This document shows, in pieces, positions 53,423 through 64,000 of a stretch of 64,000 bases of DNA; position 1 is the stretch's first letter; each line of letters opens with the position of its first letter. The position numbers were made by a program, and so were the translations under genes. The stretch covers positions 6,956,501 through 7,020,500 of the forward strand of contig JAGUCH010000002.1 in assembly GCA_019096065.1 (NCBI GenBank), given 5' to 3'. The notes beneath the pieces are model-generated. The model saw only the letters and a program-made list of their open reading frames with translations. It made no database searches and was not told the DNA's origin. Source of the stretch: Paracyclopina nana. Lineage: Eukaryota; Arthropoda; Copepoda; Cyclopoida; Cyclopettidae.

Positions 53423-55267
53423 TTACTCGTCATCACTCTCCGACTCTGAAGTAGCCATGCCCGGCATGTTATTTTTCAGTCCACTTAAAAATGCTTCAGC
53501 CATTTGCTCATGGCTTCTAAAGCCTTTAGGCCTTTCTCGTGGCCTTTTATCACTGCTGTAGTAGTCCATGCTTGCGGGAGGAGCGATTTCAGCTCTGGTT
53601 CTCATTGTAGCGCTTTCATCGAACCGTTCCTCAAGGGGCTCAGGGTGCACAAATTGTTGATGAAGTCTAAGCCTCTGCTCTTTGCTGACAACCTCATTCA
53701 CAATGGGCTTAGAAATCTGCCCAGAGTCGTGTACAGGGCTGCACGGTCTGTGTGCATCGGGCTTTGTCATGCATCCTATCTCAACTTCAACTTCTTGGTT
53801 TCCTTGAGGAGGAACGTAGCCCGGTGGGAGTGGTTCGTCTGGGTCGAATTCTTCTTGGCCTTTGTGGCCTTCAAATGATCTTGGCGGTGGTGGCACACAC
53901 GGGTTAAATGCCTTTGGCAAAGTCGGACTTTCGCAAGCAAAAGCTTGGAGAGGAGGAACATGAGTAGAATGATTTCTGCTTGCTTTCGTTGTCGCACTCT
54001 TCGCATATAAAGACGGCGGCGGGACATTGCCGTAATTTTTAGTTAAGCTTGTCTTTGGCTTTTTTGCATATGCCGATGGAGGCGCAAATTCGTTGGGCCT
54101 TTCTTTCCGCTTTTGGTCTACCCATTCTTGCTGGCTGAGAACCTTTCGCTCCATATTGATTTTGAGTTTCTCCTTAAACTCCTCCTGGTCAGTCGGCTTC
54201 TGGGCATTAACGCCATCTTTGCCAATGTCCCATTCTCTGACAATTGACTTTCTCATTTTCTCTTCCTCTGCTTTACGCAATGACTTAAGCCCTTCCATCA
54301 CAGAGTCTTCTATTGAGGCCTCTCTTGAGGCTACCTCGGTTTCTTCTGCTAATTTGATTGGCTCGTCGTCCTCGGGAAGAATAGGAAGGCCCATTTTGAG
54401 TCTTTTCTTGTTTCGCACTTTTCTCAGTCTTTCGGCCAAGGCAGCTTCCCTTTTAGCTTTAGCAGTTTCTTTCTTAGCTCTGGCCTCAACTGTCTCTGTA
54501 TGAATTGACTCTAAATTGTCCAATTGGGATCTGCGGTCGGACTCATTGCGAGAAAAGTTATAGAATGAAACACCGTGGGTCCGAGCCTCGTCAAACAATA
54601 CATCTCTGTAATGCAATTGAGTCTTCTTCAAATTCTCCTCCTCTTCTTGCTCCCACTTTTGACGTAGCAGCTCTCTTCTCATATCTTCGCTAAGCATGCT
54701 TAACTCAGCCTCAGTTTTGGAAGTTCCTGCTTCTCCAAACGTCTGTAAATCACGCTGTTTCATAAGGTCCAATTCTGACTTCATGCACATTCTGGTTCTC
54801 CCAAGTGCGTCCACATATTCAACCCATTCTTCGCCTTCATGTTTGGCAGGTGGAATTGGATCCTCCTCCTCCTCGTCCGATTCTTCAGCCCTTCCACGGT
54901 TGAAATTCACAAGAAACACTTCATCCTTGTCGCTATATTTGCCACTCTTTAATTTATCATATACCGCGGCCTTTTCTTCCAAAGCTGCTTGCACACGCAA
55001 CCTTTCTTTTCTTGCTTCTTCTGCAGCTTCAGTTGACCTTTTTAACACGCCGATATTGGATTTGCTCCAAATGTTGTTCTTCTTTCTGGTCTCACTCGCT
55101 GAACTTGCTGTCGACCGTCCATGAACTTTGTTATAGAGAGCTTCTTGTTTTTTGCGAAAAACTTCCGCTTTCAGGTCGACTAACGATGTAGGATCCGACG
55201 ACAAAGTTTGGGAGGCTGTTGCCATATTAAACGTGTCCTTATCAGCCTCAAGATTGCCGTCCTCCAT
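53423..55267 (-). CDS. CCDC174: Coiled-coil domain-containing protein 174
   Basis: CCDC174 is a nuclear protein tied to splicing/EJC function in other animals. Landmarks: [12 protein letters not shown] near the N-terminus, [50 protein letters not shown] and R-E-W-D-I-G-K-D. The C-terminus adds a Pro-rich stretch and an acidic end (S-E-S-E-S-D-D-E). It is a single exon, 614 residues from the ATG at 55267; a longer frame to 55294 begins with GTG and is not needed. It heads a tight same-strand trio with COX19 and PPCDC. Confidence 0.88.
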   Translation of the reverse strand: MEDGNLEADKDTFNMATASQTLSSDPTSLVDLKAEVFRKKQEALYNKVHGRSTASSASETRKKNNIWSKSNIGVLKRSTEAAEEARKERLRVQAALEEKAAVYDKLKSGKYSDKDEVFLVNFNRGRAEESDEEEEDPIPPAKHEGEEWVEYVDALGRTRMCMKSELDLMKQRDLQTFGEAGTSKTEAELSMLSEDMRRELLRQKWEQEEEENLKKTQLHYRDVLFDEARTHGVSFYNFSRNESDRRSQLDNLESIHTETVEARAKKETAKAKREAALAERLRKVRNKKRLKMGLPILPEDDEPIKLAEETEVASREASIEDSVMEGLKSLRKAEEEKMRKSIVREWDIGKDGVNAQKPTDQEEFKEKLKINMERKVLSQQEWVDQKRKERPNEFAPPSAYAKKPKTSLTKNYGNVPPPSLYAKSATTKASRNHSTHVPPLQAFACESPTLPKAFNPCVPPPPRSFEGHKGQEEFDPDEPLPPGYVPPQGNQEVEVEIGCMTKPDAHRPCSPVHDSGQISKPIVNEVVSKEQRLRLHQQFVHPEPLEERFDESATMRTRAEIAPPASMDYYSSDKRPRERPKGFRSHEQMAEAFLSGLKNNMPGMATSESESDDE

Positions 55268-55956
55268 TTTGACGAAGACGAACGTTCTTGACACCCCTCA
55301 GTGCTGATGGAAACAGAAAATTGTTATTATTCTCCAAATAAATAAAACAGATCGGAAAACCTCCAACATTGAATAAGTTTGTTTTTATATACATAAAATT
55401 TTCGTCTGCATGACGGAGCAAATGTGAGACACTTCATAACAAAAAAATTATGATTTTTTAGATCTTGGCGAATCAACCGTTTATTTTCGTGTTTTTTTAA
55501 GAAATATTCGAAAAAATTAAGCCTCAGAATTCTTGTATAAATCGTCTAGTTAAAGCCCCGAATCGCCATCATTTTAGCCCCTGAACCTTTTTTTCGAAAA
55601 AAATAAAATATTTGAGCGAATACAACCAATTATTCTTTACACACTAAAATCGAGCGAATTTCCAATTGTACTTGAAAATAACTTCATGGCTTGCCACTCT
55701 TGTCTACCAAATAAATGTTACAAAAGTGCCTATATAACATATATATGACGAAATAGCGTTCATGGGCTCAAGCAGACAAGCTCTGATGTAATCGAAATTT
55801 CCATCTTTTTCGGCAAGCGTCTTTCCACACATTGAAAACACGTGGGGAAGCTTACCACGGGGTTTTTGAGAAGAACTACTTTTGTTCCACCAGTCCAGAG
55901 GTAACTGAAGAGATAGCAAAGATTTTGGCACTGCTGTCACGCTTCAAAAGCAGAAG
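55268..55956. other. AT-rich divergent intergenic region
   Basis: It separates the divergent CCDC174 and PPR-like genes. It is AT-rich with no repeat or motif noted beyond runs of A and T. Confidence 0.4.
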
Positions 55957-57984
55957 ATGGCGGCTATTCTGCGGTCGGGCAAGTTCCTCAGAATTGTGAC
56001 CGGCCTCGCCAGGACCGGTCCTGCGCAAGCGCCGCAAAATGGGTCCAAGGAGAGCTTCACCACCCCGGCATTCCCGAGTCTGGACCCTAGTGGCAGCCAC
56101 ATGCCTTACCACTCATTTTCCTTACAACATTTGCAAAATGCCCTGCCCCTTTTAAGCGCGGATCCGGAGAAGAAGTACGAGGAGTATGTGGAGATCAGCA
56201 AGCTGGAGCGAAGAGGCTCTGACCCTTTGTTGGAGTTTTTTGTCGACAAGCAGAAAATCGAGGATGTCTCGAGAAACTTCAAAGCGATCAAGTATGACGA
56301 GAAAAAGCAGCGGGTGGGCCTCAACGTGGTTCAGGAGCTGCAAGAAGAGCCTCGTGTTGAGGAAAAGCCAAAAGTTGAGGCAAAAATCACCAACAAAGCC
56401 TCCGTTGAAGTGCAGACACAAATCGTTCAGACTGAAGAGCAACTTGCTGAAGACGAAGAAGCTCTACGCGAGCAAGCTTCAACTGCTGTTCCAGTTGTAT
56501 GTGAAACCAGCAGCGCGCATCCCCTTCCAATGGTCCCCTTAATCGAAGATCCTAGTTGTCAGCAACAGTTGTACCCTTTGCCTGTAGTGTGCCAAATGTT
56601 CAGAGCCCAAGGACGCATCTATGACCTCGAGTGCCTCTTATGGGGGTCTCAGGGCATTCGTCCCGAAGACAGGAAATGCATTTACTTTTGGACTCTGCAG
56701 GCTTACGCTGACTGTGGAATGTTCCCTCAAGCCGTCGACCTGACGCGAAGGCTTGAAGCTGAGGGACTTTGCACCGAGTTCCCCGAGTACCATTCACTAA
56801 TGAACAACTTCGCCATGGCGATGTACCACATTCAGTCAACCCAAGTCCCGCCAAGCAGTTGTGACTTGTCGTCTATGGCGGAGCAATCGTTGCCTCCCAC
56901 TCCAGCTTCTGAGGCTGAAGAACAACTTGCACTTCAGGCTCACTACCACAGAAAGCTGAAGAAAGCCCTGGCCAACGGAGATTCTAAGAATGTCATTCTC
57001 AACTTCAGGGGATTGGAGCGAACTGGAGGCAAGGAACTGAACATCACGGAGTCGTCCACGCTTATCGAGCTCCTAGTCAAAGAAGATCTCATTGAGGAAG
57101 CTGTTGAAGTTGCAGAAAAGATGTTGAGCAGGGAAGCCTATCCCATGCCAAGGATATTCAGGTTTCTCTTGAACAGGCTTGCCAGCAGAGGAGACGTTGA
57201 CGCTATGACCAAGCTGGGCTCGTTTTTGACCTCAAAGGTCAAGAAAGAAGTGTCGTTTGACAACAGGCTTTGTAATGCGTATCTGGCTGCCGGAAGAGCC
57301 AAGGACTACCTAACTATGCTCATTACCGAGCTGGAAAAGGTCGATACAAGCTGCATTGAAGAAATCGAGCCGGAGAGGCTTCAGATGCTCAAAGACAAAT
57401 TTCCTCGTGGAGGCGCCATGGGCCTTCTTGAAAGCAATCCGGACCTCGTAGAGCCTTACACTCGCATGGCCTTGAAGTTTGTCCGGCTGGGCTATATAGC
57501 ACCAGTCAATGTTCTTTGGACGTATCACTTCATCAATGGCCGACATGATCTCGCCGAGCCCTTGTGGAACAAATATGTACGCACTTGTCCGCAAATAATG
57601 TTTCAAAAGGTTTGTCAAACTGCTAGATCTACTGGCAACGTTGATCTGGCTGAGCGACTGGTTTTGCTGCTAGAAAATGCAGTTGTCACAAATGGTGCCC
57701 GCGGCATAGCCTATTCTTGCCTACTCGATGTTTTGACCTATGCAAAAGACTTCAGAAGGGGCATCTCAGCTCTTGAGGAAGGCCTCAGATCGGGAGTCCG
57801 CGTCGAAGATATCAACAGAACTGCTCTCAAAAGACTTAAAGAGGGCCTCGAGGCCATGGGCATGGAATTCCCCTACGCCATCCCGAAAAAGACTGGGTCA
57901 AGCGCCTCTGCTCAGCAGCTAAGGGATATCGAAAATCTCTACGAGGATGAGAGCAGCTCCAGATCATTAGCCCTCGTCAACTGA
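55957..57984 (+). CDS. Mitochondrial PPR-like protein (LRPPRC-related?)
   Basis: A single-exon, 675-residue protein with an Arg-rich, acid-free N-terminus (M-A-A-I-L-R-S-G-K-F-L-R-I) typical of mitochondrial import. The body has degenerate pentatricopeptide-type helical pairs, for example Y-F-W-T-L-Q-A-Y-A-D-C-G-M-F-P-Q-A-V-D-L, S-T-L-I-E-L-L-V-K-E-D-L-I-E-E-A-V and F-R-F-L-L-N-R-L-A-S-R-G-D. A charged linker E-E-P-R-V-E-E-K-P-K-V-E lies at residues 130-160. The repeats suggest RNA binding in mitochondria, with LRPPRC/bsf or PTCD-type proteins as closest guesses. Length is half that of LRPPRC, so orthology is unproven. Confidence 0.6.
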   Translation: MAAILRSGKFLRIVTGLARTGPAQAPQNGSKESFTTPAFPSLDPSGSHMPYHSFSLQHLQNALPLLSADPEKKYEEYVEISKLERRGSDPLLEFFVDKQKIEDVSRNFKAIKYDEKKQRVGLNVVQELQEEPRVEEKPKVEAKITNKASVEVQTQIVQTEEQLAEDEEALREQASTAVPVVCETSSAHPLPMVPLIEDPSCQQQLYPLPVVCQMFRAQGRIYDLECLLWGSQGIRPEDRKCIYFWTLQAYADCGMFPQAVDLTRRLEAEGLCTEFPEYHSLMNNFAMAMYHIQSTQVPPSSCDLSSMAEQSLPPTPASEAEEQLALQAHYHRKLKKALANGDSKNVILNFRGLERTGGKELNITESSTLIELLVKEDLIEEAVEVAEKMLSREAYPMPRIFRFLLNRLASRGDVDAMTKLGSFLTSKVKKEVSFDNRLCNAYLAAGRAKDYLTMLITELEKVDTSCIEEIEPERLQMLKDKFPRGGAMGLLESNPDLVEPYTRMALKFVRLGYIAPVNVLWTYHFINGRHDLAEPLWNKYVRTCPQIMFQKVCQTARSTGNVDLAERLVLLLENAVVTNGARGIAYSCLLDVLTYAKDFRRGISALEEGLRSGVRVEDINRTALKRLKEGLEAMGMEFPYAIPKKTGSSASAQQLRDIENLYEDESSSRSLALVN

Positions 57985-59182
57985 TTGAGCTTCATTGATA
58001 ACATACACACGTACACATTATGCTACAAATATTTCTACAAACTTGAAACTGTATCATGTTACTATGCTATATTCTCATTAAATAAATATAGAATATCGTA
58101 ATATTGAAGGAGCATCGTTTTACTTTGTGCATTAAAAAAAGAGCTTAAAAAAAGGGGAGTACACACCAAATTTTTTTAGCTTAGGAAACGTCTACAATTT
58201 AGCTTAGACATCTTTTGGCAGTTTGTTTTGGCCAAGGCATTAAAGATGTTTTGCCATAGCCCCACTAGAATTTGAGCCTTATGAATATAGGGATTTATAA
58301 GGCTTTATTGACTCATAACTATGGTATAAGTAGGTGCTGTATCAGAGATTTATGTGACATTTTCGGCAAAATTTATAAGGGAGCCCAAAAAATGATGTTA
58401 CTACATTTTATCATGATTGGCAGTGAATGTCACATATTGTAAAAACTTGCCTTGATTCTGCTACTGCATATGACCAGGCATCATCTGAGACCTTACATTT
58501 TGCAATTAGACAAACTTCTCCGACATCAATAATGCCTCATGAATCTTAAGATTCATACCCGTTTGATGACAACTGAGAAAATCATGCTAGCTGCTCAATT
58601 ATGTGTTATTTGCACTGCTGACATGAATGTATGCATGAAAAACATATCCTCCAGCTGCTAATGACACTTGAGCGAGAGCCATGATGTGAAATAATATTTT
58701 TTTAATTCCTTGTATTTTTACTCTCCTATAAAACCCTTATAAATATCTTAATTTATAAGTTAAAGTTAGTTGTTTAATATGAGTCAACTTTATTTCAGCA
58801 TTTAAAAAAAATCATTAATACAAAATTGTCCCTTATGCTACGAGATTTTTATTTGGGTTTATAAGGGTGCAGCCCTATAAAACCCACCTATAAATTATGA
58901 GAATTATAAGAGTTCAACTTATGCTCAGAATTTATGAAAGTCTGTCATGGTTAAGTTACATCCTGAAACTTCTCCATGATACAATAATTCTGGAGGTGCT
59001 TAAAGCAAGACTCTTTGATAATTCAATATCCAAGATATCATGACAAAAGGGGATCACCCGCAAGTGCAAGCACGGATCGAAAAAAGTACCACATATACAT
59101 ACGGACTAAAACGGCCGTAACTTTGCCGTTACGCAACTTTTCCGCGATGTAAGCACATATTTGAAATCGGGTCAGCGCGCCC
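57985..59182. other. AT-rich intergenic DNA
   Basis: No gene is seen. It is AT-rich with scattered 'ttataag' and 'cctataaaaccc' phrases (58270-58390, 58730-58910). AATAAA near 58080 probably ends the PPR-like gene. Confidence 0.45.
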
Positions 59183-59985
59183 TTTAATTTGAGCCCAAAA
59201 AAGTTGTCAAAATGCAGTGTATAAGAAAGTTGCAATTTTCTCCGTCGTCCTTGGGCCTACAGCAAAAACAAAGACAGTTTTGGAAATCCTAGCCCAAGCT
59301 CTACAATTGTTATTTTATGAACTTTTTCAAAAAATTACATTTTAGTGCCTCAAAATTGCCATTTTCCTGTTTATTAGGGAGCAGCCCCATTAATTGAGGT
59401 CAATTTGTTGAAATATCCACAGCTCATTGTAGGAACATCAATAAAATGTAATCTTTGCACCATTGCAACCGCCTCAACATGCCATTTAATTTGAGCCCAA
59501 AAAAGTTGTCAAAATGCAGCGTATAAGAAAGTTGCTTGTATCTCAGTTGTCCTTTGGTTTTAAGCCAAACCAAAGACAGTTTTGAAAATCCCAGCCCGAG
59601 CTCTACAAATGTTATTTTATGAACATTTTCAAAAAAGTCCATTCTAGTGCCTCAAAATTGCCATTTTCGTGTTTATTAGGGAGCAGCCCCAGTAATTCAG
59701 GTCAAATTGTTGAATTAGCCATAGCTCATTGCAGGAACATCAATAAAATGTAATATTGGCACCGTTGCAACCGCCTCAACATGCCATTTAATTTGAGCCC
59801 AAAAAAGTTGTCAAAATGCAGCGTACAAGAAAGTTGCCTTTATCTCAGTTGTCCTTTGGTTTTAAGCAAAACAATACACAGTTTTGGAAATCCCAGCCCG
59901 AGCTCTACAAATGTTATTTTATCAACTTTTTCAAAAAATTCCAGTCTTATGCCTCAAAATTACCATTTTCGTGTTTATTTGGGTT
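59183..59985 (+). repeat. 302-bp tandem repeat, about 2.7 copies
   Basis: Units begin TTTAATTTGAGCCCAAAAAAG at about 59183, 59485 and 59787. The third is cut off at the junction with the next satellite ('cgtgtttatt' followed by 'tgggtttcccc'). Copies differ by point changes, so the array is not recent. Confidence 0.85.
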
Positions 59986-61960
59986 TCCCCTGACTCAGCA
60001 GTCTATAAAGTAAACATGCCAGCTCCGGTGCTGAGCCCTGAGCAGCCTGAGGTAAAAAATCAGGTCATATCCTGAAACTACATGAAAAACTGAGCCACTT
60101 TGTGCTTCAGAGCCAACTCAGTATTCTGGCACTAGGCAGGTGAAAAAACCATCACAAACTCTGACCAGGCTCAAATTGTAACGCCAATATCTCAGCGTTG
60201 AGTTGACCGATTTGAAAACAATTTACTGTTTTGGAAATGGCATGAGACTAGCTAACTTTCATTACTTCATAGTCATTTTGCTAGCTCAGTGATAAGTTTC
60301 CCCTGTCTCAGCAGTCTATAAAGTAAACATGCTAGCTCTGGTGCTGAGCCCTGAGCAGCCTGGGGTGAAAAATCAGGTCATATCCTGAAACTACATGAAA
60401 AACTGAGCCACTTTGTGCTTCAGAGCCAACTCAGTATTCTGGCACTAGGCAGGTGAAAAAACCATCACAAACTCTGACCAGGCTCAAATTGTAACGCCAA
60501 TATTTCAGCGCTGAGTTGTCCGATTTGAAAACAATTTATTGTTTTGGAAATGGCATGAGATTAGCTAACTTTCATTACTTCATAGTCATTTTGCTAGCTC
60601 AGTGATAAGTTTCCCCAGTCTCAGCAGCCTATTAAGTAAACATGCCAGCTCCGGTGCTGAGCTCTGAGCAGCCTGGGGTGAAAAATCAGGTCATATCATG
60701 AAACTACATGAAAAACTGAGCCACTTTGTGCTTCAGAGCCAACTCAGTATTCTGACTCAAGGCAGGAGAAAAAACCATTACAAACTCTGACCAGGCTCAA
60801 ATTGTAACGCCAATATCTCAGCGCTGAGTTGACCGATTTGAAAACAATTTACTGTTTTGGAATTGAGGTGAGATTAGCTAACTTTCATTACTTCATAGCC
60901 ATTTTGCTAGCTCAGTGATAAGTTTCCCCCGACTCAGCAGTCTTTTAAGTAAACATGCTAGCTCCGGCGCTGAGCCCTGAGCAGTCTGAGGTAAAAAATC
61001 TGGTCATATCCTGAAACTGCATGAAAAACTGAGCCACTTTGTGCTTCATAACCAATTCAGTATTCTGACTCTAGGCAGGAGAAAAAACCTGCACAAACTT
61101 TGACTGGGCTCAAATTCTAACACCAATATCTCAGCGCTGAGTTTTCTGATTTGAAAACCATTTACTGTTTTGGAATTGAGGTGAGATTAGCTAACTTTCA
61201 TTACTTCATAGCCATTTTGCTAGCTCAGTGGTAAGTTTCCCCTGTCTCAGCAGTCTATTAAGTAAACATGATAGGTTCAGTGCTGAGCCCTGAGCAGCCA
61301 GAGGTGAAAAATCTGGTCATATCCTGAAACTAGATATAAAACTGACCCACTTTGTGTTTTATAGCCAACTCAATATTCTGACTCTAGACAGGAGAAAGAA
61401 CCAGCGCAAACTTGGACTGAGCTCAAATTGTAACATCAATATCTCAGCGCTGAGTTGTCAGATTTGAAAACAATTTACTGTTTTGGAATGAGGATGAGAT
61501 AACCTAAGTTGAAACTACATGAAAAACTGAGCCACTTTGTGCTTCAGAGCCAACTCAGTATTCTGGCACTAGGCAGGTGAAAAAACCATCGCAAACTCTG
61601 ACCAGGCTCAAATTGTAACGCCAATATCTCAGCGCTGAGTTGACCGATTTGAAAACAATTTACTGTTTTGGAAATGGCATGAGACTAGCTAACTTTCATT
61701 ACTTAATAGCCATTTTGCTAGCTCATTGATAAGTTTCCCCTGTCTCAGCGGTCTATTAAGTAAACATGCTAGCTCCAGTGCTGAGCCCTGAGTAGCCTGA
61801 GGTAAAAAATCTGGTCATATCCTGAAACTACAAATAAAACTGAGCCACTTTGCAATTTTGCTAGCTCAGTTATTTATTTCACTTGTTTCAACAGTCCATT
61901 AAGTAAACATGCTAGCTCCAGTGCTGAGCCCTGAGCAGCCTGAGGTGAAAATTCTGGTCA
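59983..61960 (+). repeat. ~313-bp satellite, about six copies
   Basis: Units start GTTTCCCC(T/A)G(A/T)CTCAGCAG at about 59985, 60298, 60612, 60925, 61237 and 61735. A rearranged or truncated copy lies near 61510-61735 and a partial one near 61860-61960. Each carries 'ctcagtattctg', 'ctcaaattgtaacgccaatat' and 'aacaatttactgttttgga'. Neighbouring copies are more alike on the left than on the right. Confidence 0.88.
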
Positions 61961-61963
61961 CTT

Positions 61964-62815
61964 TTGCCCATTGAGACTTTTGCCCTTGAGACTTTTGCCC
62001 TTGAGACTTTTGCCCATGGACACTTTTGCCCTAAGATACATTTGCCCTTAGGAAGTTTGCCCTTGAGGACTTTTGACCCTCAGACTTTTTCCCTTCAGAC
62101 TTTTGCCCTTGGGGAATTTTGCCCTTGGGGAATTTTGCCTTTGGGGAATTTTGCCCTTGGTGTCTTTTGCCCTTGGGGTCTTTCTCCCTTTGGGACATTT
62201 ACCCTTGGGGACATTTGCCCTTGGGGACTTTTGTCCCTTGGGACTTATGCCCTTGAAGACTTTTGGCTTTGGGGACTTGTGTCCTTGTGGAGATTTGCAT
62301 TTGGGGACAATTGCCCTTGGGGACCTTTGCTCTTTTATGACTTTTTTGAAGTTCTGATAGTTTGCTTTTAACCTTTGATTAGATAAATGAAAGAAAAATC
62401 AGAATTTTGTCTGGTGTACGTGTACAGGGCCCTTTGATCAACAGGACATAGTAAAAGCAACCATAAGAAGAGTTCCTATGGGCATCAGTCCCCTTGGGCA
62501 GTAGTCCCCACAGCCATAAGTCCCCAAAGCCATAAGTCCTAAAGGGCAAATCTCTCAAAGTTTGCGGGGGCAAAAGTTTCCTAGGGCAGAAGTCTAAAGG
62601 GCTAAAGTCCCCAAGGGGAAATGTCCCCAAGGGCAAAAGTCCCCAGGGGCAAAAGTCTCCAAGGGCAAAAGTCCCCAAAGGCAAAAGTCCCTAAGGGCAA
62701 AAGTCCCCATGGGCAAGAGTCTCTAGGGTAGCAGTCCCCATCTGCAAAGGTCTCTAGAGCAAATATCCCGCATGCATAAGTTCCCATGGGCAAAAGTCTC
62801 ATGGCAAATGACTCC
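61964..62815. mobile_element. Foldback-like pair of inverted minisatellite arrays
   Basis: 61964-62335 is an array of 15-17-bp units (ACTTTTGCCCTTGGGG). 62466-62815 is the same unit in reverse complement (CCCCAAGGGCAAAAGT). They face each other across about 130 bp of unique DNA. Arms of short tandem repeats in inverted orientation are characteristic of Foldback (FB) elements. No transposase is seen. Confidence 0.65.
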
Positions 62816-63296
62816 ATGGCACAGTGGGTTTATTTGCCGATTTCACGCGCACGGAAAAAAGTCGCGAAATCAACGTAGCACCTTTTTCTTATTAGCGGTA
62901 AGCTAAAAATATGCCATTCTGGCACCCGGGAGAGCAAGTAAGAGCAGCCAATTCTGGTGGATTATCAATTTATGCTATTAGCTGGACATCCCTGACTTGG
63001 TCACTCAATTGGAGTCGTTTGGAATCAAAAGTTATAGGAGATTCAATTTTTGCTCAAATTGTGCAAAGTTGCTGTTCTACTGAATTGGCCAAAATCAACT
63101 TTTGCCCAAAAATTATGTTTTCTTCACCAAATTTGAACCTTTATCTGTCAATAAACATTAATTTGTGCTCTTTAGGTAGCCTTGAAGTCCTATCAATTAG
63201 AAGCTGAAAATGGGTGCTAAAATCGGAAAAAATCTGCGATTTGACGTAATTTCTCGTGCGCGTAAAATCGGCTTTTTGATCCATTGTGCATGGGCA
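62812..63296. mobile_element. Nested TIR element inserted in the minisatellite
   Basis: GCCGATTTCACGCGCACG near 62838 and its complement CGTGCGCGTAAAATCGGC near 63257 form inverted ends that extend outward with similarity (CATGGCACAGTGG against CATGCACAATGG). The interior of about 400 bp is unrelated to the flanks. Minisatellite text resumes on the right (GGGCAAACGATCAAGGGCAAAAAG), so it appears inserted into it. Confidence 0.6.
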
Positions 63297-63439
63297 AACG
63301 ATCAAGGGCAAAAAGACCAAGTGCTAACAGCAAAGGGCAAAAGTCCTGAGACCATTATTGTTAGACTATTAATTGTCTACAAATTGTCTATACATGCTGA
63401 GTTGGATATGAAGTACAAAGTGGCTCAGTTTAATATGCA

Positions 63440-64000
63440 GTTTCAGGATATGACCAGATTTTTTACCTCAGGCTGCTCAGGGCTCAGCACTGGACCTATC
63501 ATTACTTAGGTAATCTCATCCCATTTCCAAAACAGTAAATTGTTTTCAAATGGGACAACTCAGGGCTGAGATATTGGTGTTACAATTTGAGCCTGGTCAG
63601 AGTTTGCGATGGTTTTTTCTCCTGCCTAGAGTCAGAATACTGAGTTGGCTATGAACCACAAAGTGGCTCAGATTTATATCTAGTTTCAGGATATGACCAG
63701 ATTTTTTACCTCAGGCTGCTCAGGGCTCAGCACCGGAGCAAGTATGTTTACTTATAAGACTGCTGAGACAGGGGAAACTAATCACGGAGCTAGCAACATT
63801 GCTATGAAGTAATGAAACTTAGGTAATCTCATCCCATTTCCAAAACAGTAAATTGTTTTCAAATGGGACAACTCAGGGCTGAGATATTGGTGTTACAATT
63901 TGAGCCTGGTCAGAGTTTGCGATGGTTTTTTCTCCTGCCTAGAGTCAGAATACTGAGTTGGCTATGAACCACAAAGTGGCTCAGATTTATATCTAGTTTC
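63440..64000 (-). repeat. Inverted copies of the ~313-bp satellite
   Basis: The same satellite as 59983-61960 occurs here in reverse orientation (TCAGGATATGACCAGATTTT, CAAAACAGTAAATTG and AATACTGAGTTGGCT), with two overlapping copies about 326 bp apart that run off the window. They share variants ('tctagtttcagg', 'ggtgttacaattt') with the diverged unit near 61240-61500. Confidence 0.85.

Noticed and set aside
61964-62371. Open reading frames through the TTTTGCCC minisatellite on both strands
   Set aside because: They follow from the repeat lacking stop codons; there is no conserved protein, start context or splice structure.
1-64000. CRISPR array, bacterial operon or integron features
   Set aside because: The genes have spliceosomal introns and animal families. 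The tandem repeats lack the short-repeat and unique-spacer pattern of CRISPR.

Overview
This window is animal nuclear DNA. The genes have spliceosomal introns, mostly about 50-70 nt long, and match well-known metazoan families. A Dronc-like CARD caspase and an RPL4 that begins M-S-L-x-x-A-R-P-L suggest an arthropod with a compact genome, possibly a small crustacean. The species cannot be fixed from the sequence alone.

Layout, left to right. 0-17.5 kb is gene-dense: NAGK 3' end (+), NUDCD1 (-), SLC35C2 (-), pterin-4a-carbinolamine dehydratase (+), a secreted precursor (+), a repeat-rich gap, ANAPC4 (+), a Ras-family GTPase (+), a secreted PAN/discoidin-like gene whose long intron carries a palindromic TA-flanked MITE (+), a CARD initiator caspase (-) and NUP107 (+). 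17.5-27.3 kb is one complete BEL/Pao LTR retrotransposon with 202-bp LTRs that read identical and a 5-bp target duplication. It has gag, pol, a TTTTTTA slippery heptamer at the gag/pol junction, a family of covarying hairpins in the 5' leader, and a third, unrecognised ORF behind its own TATA box. 27.8-45.4 kb holds DCTN1 (+), PIGW (-), a repeat-filled gap, RPL4 (-) with a U18-type snoRNA in an intron, PBDC1 (+), KANSL3 (-), and a small membrane-protein ORF that overlaps the TAF1B start codon (+). 45.5-52.4 kb is sparse: a doubtful small gene, a Cys/Pro-rich secreted protein, a CpG-rich gene-free block and a small secreted Cys-rich protein. 52.5-55.3 kb is a same-strand cluster CCDC174-COX19-PPCDC. 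PPCDC seems to start inside COX19, and splicing would fuse the COX19 stop with the PPCDC start (ATGAGTAA). Next is a mitochondrial PPR-like gene (+). 58-64 kb is satellite: 302-bp and ~313-bp tandem repeats, an inverted pair of minisatellite arrays resembling a Foldback element, a nested terminal-inverted-repeat element, and inverted copies of the ~313-bp satellite.

Common themes. Compaction is extreme: four convergent gene pairs have stop codons 0, 3, 32 and 53 bp apart, and in several genes the AATAAA signal overlaps the stop codon. Some same-strand neighbours look polycistronic or share transcripts (CCDC174/COX19/PPCDC, small membrane ORF/TAF1B, possibly ANAPC4/Ras). The most unusual systems are the COX19-PPCDC splice-created stop/start overlap and the BEL/Pao element's leader hairpins, frameshift site and third ORF. 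All gene names rest on recognition of protein sequence. Exon borders were read by eye from splice consensus, reading-frame phase and family alignment from memory.
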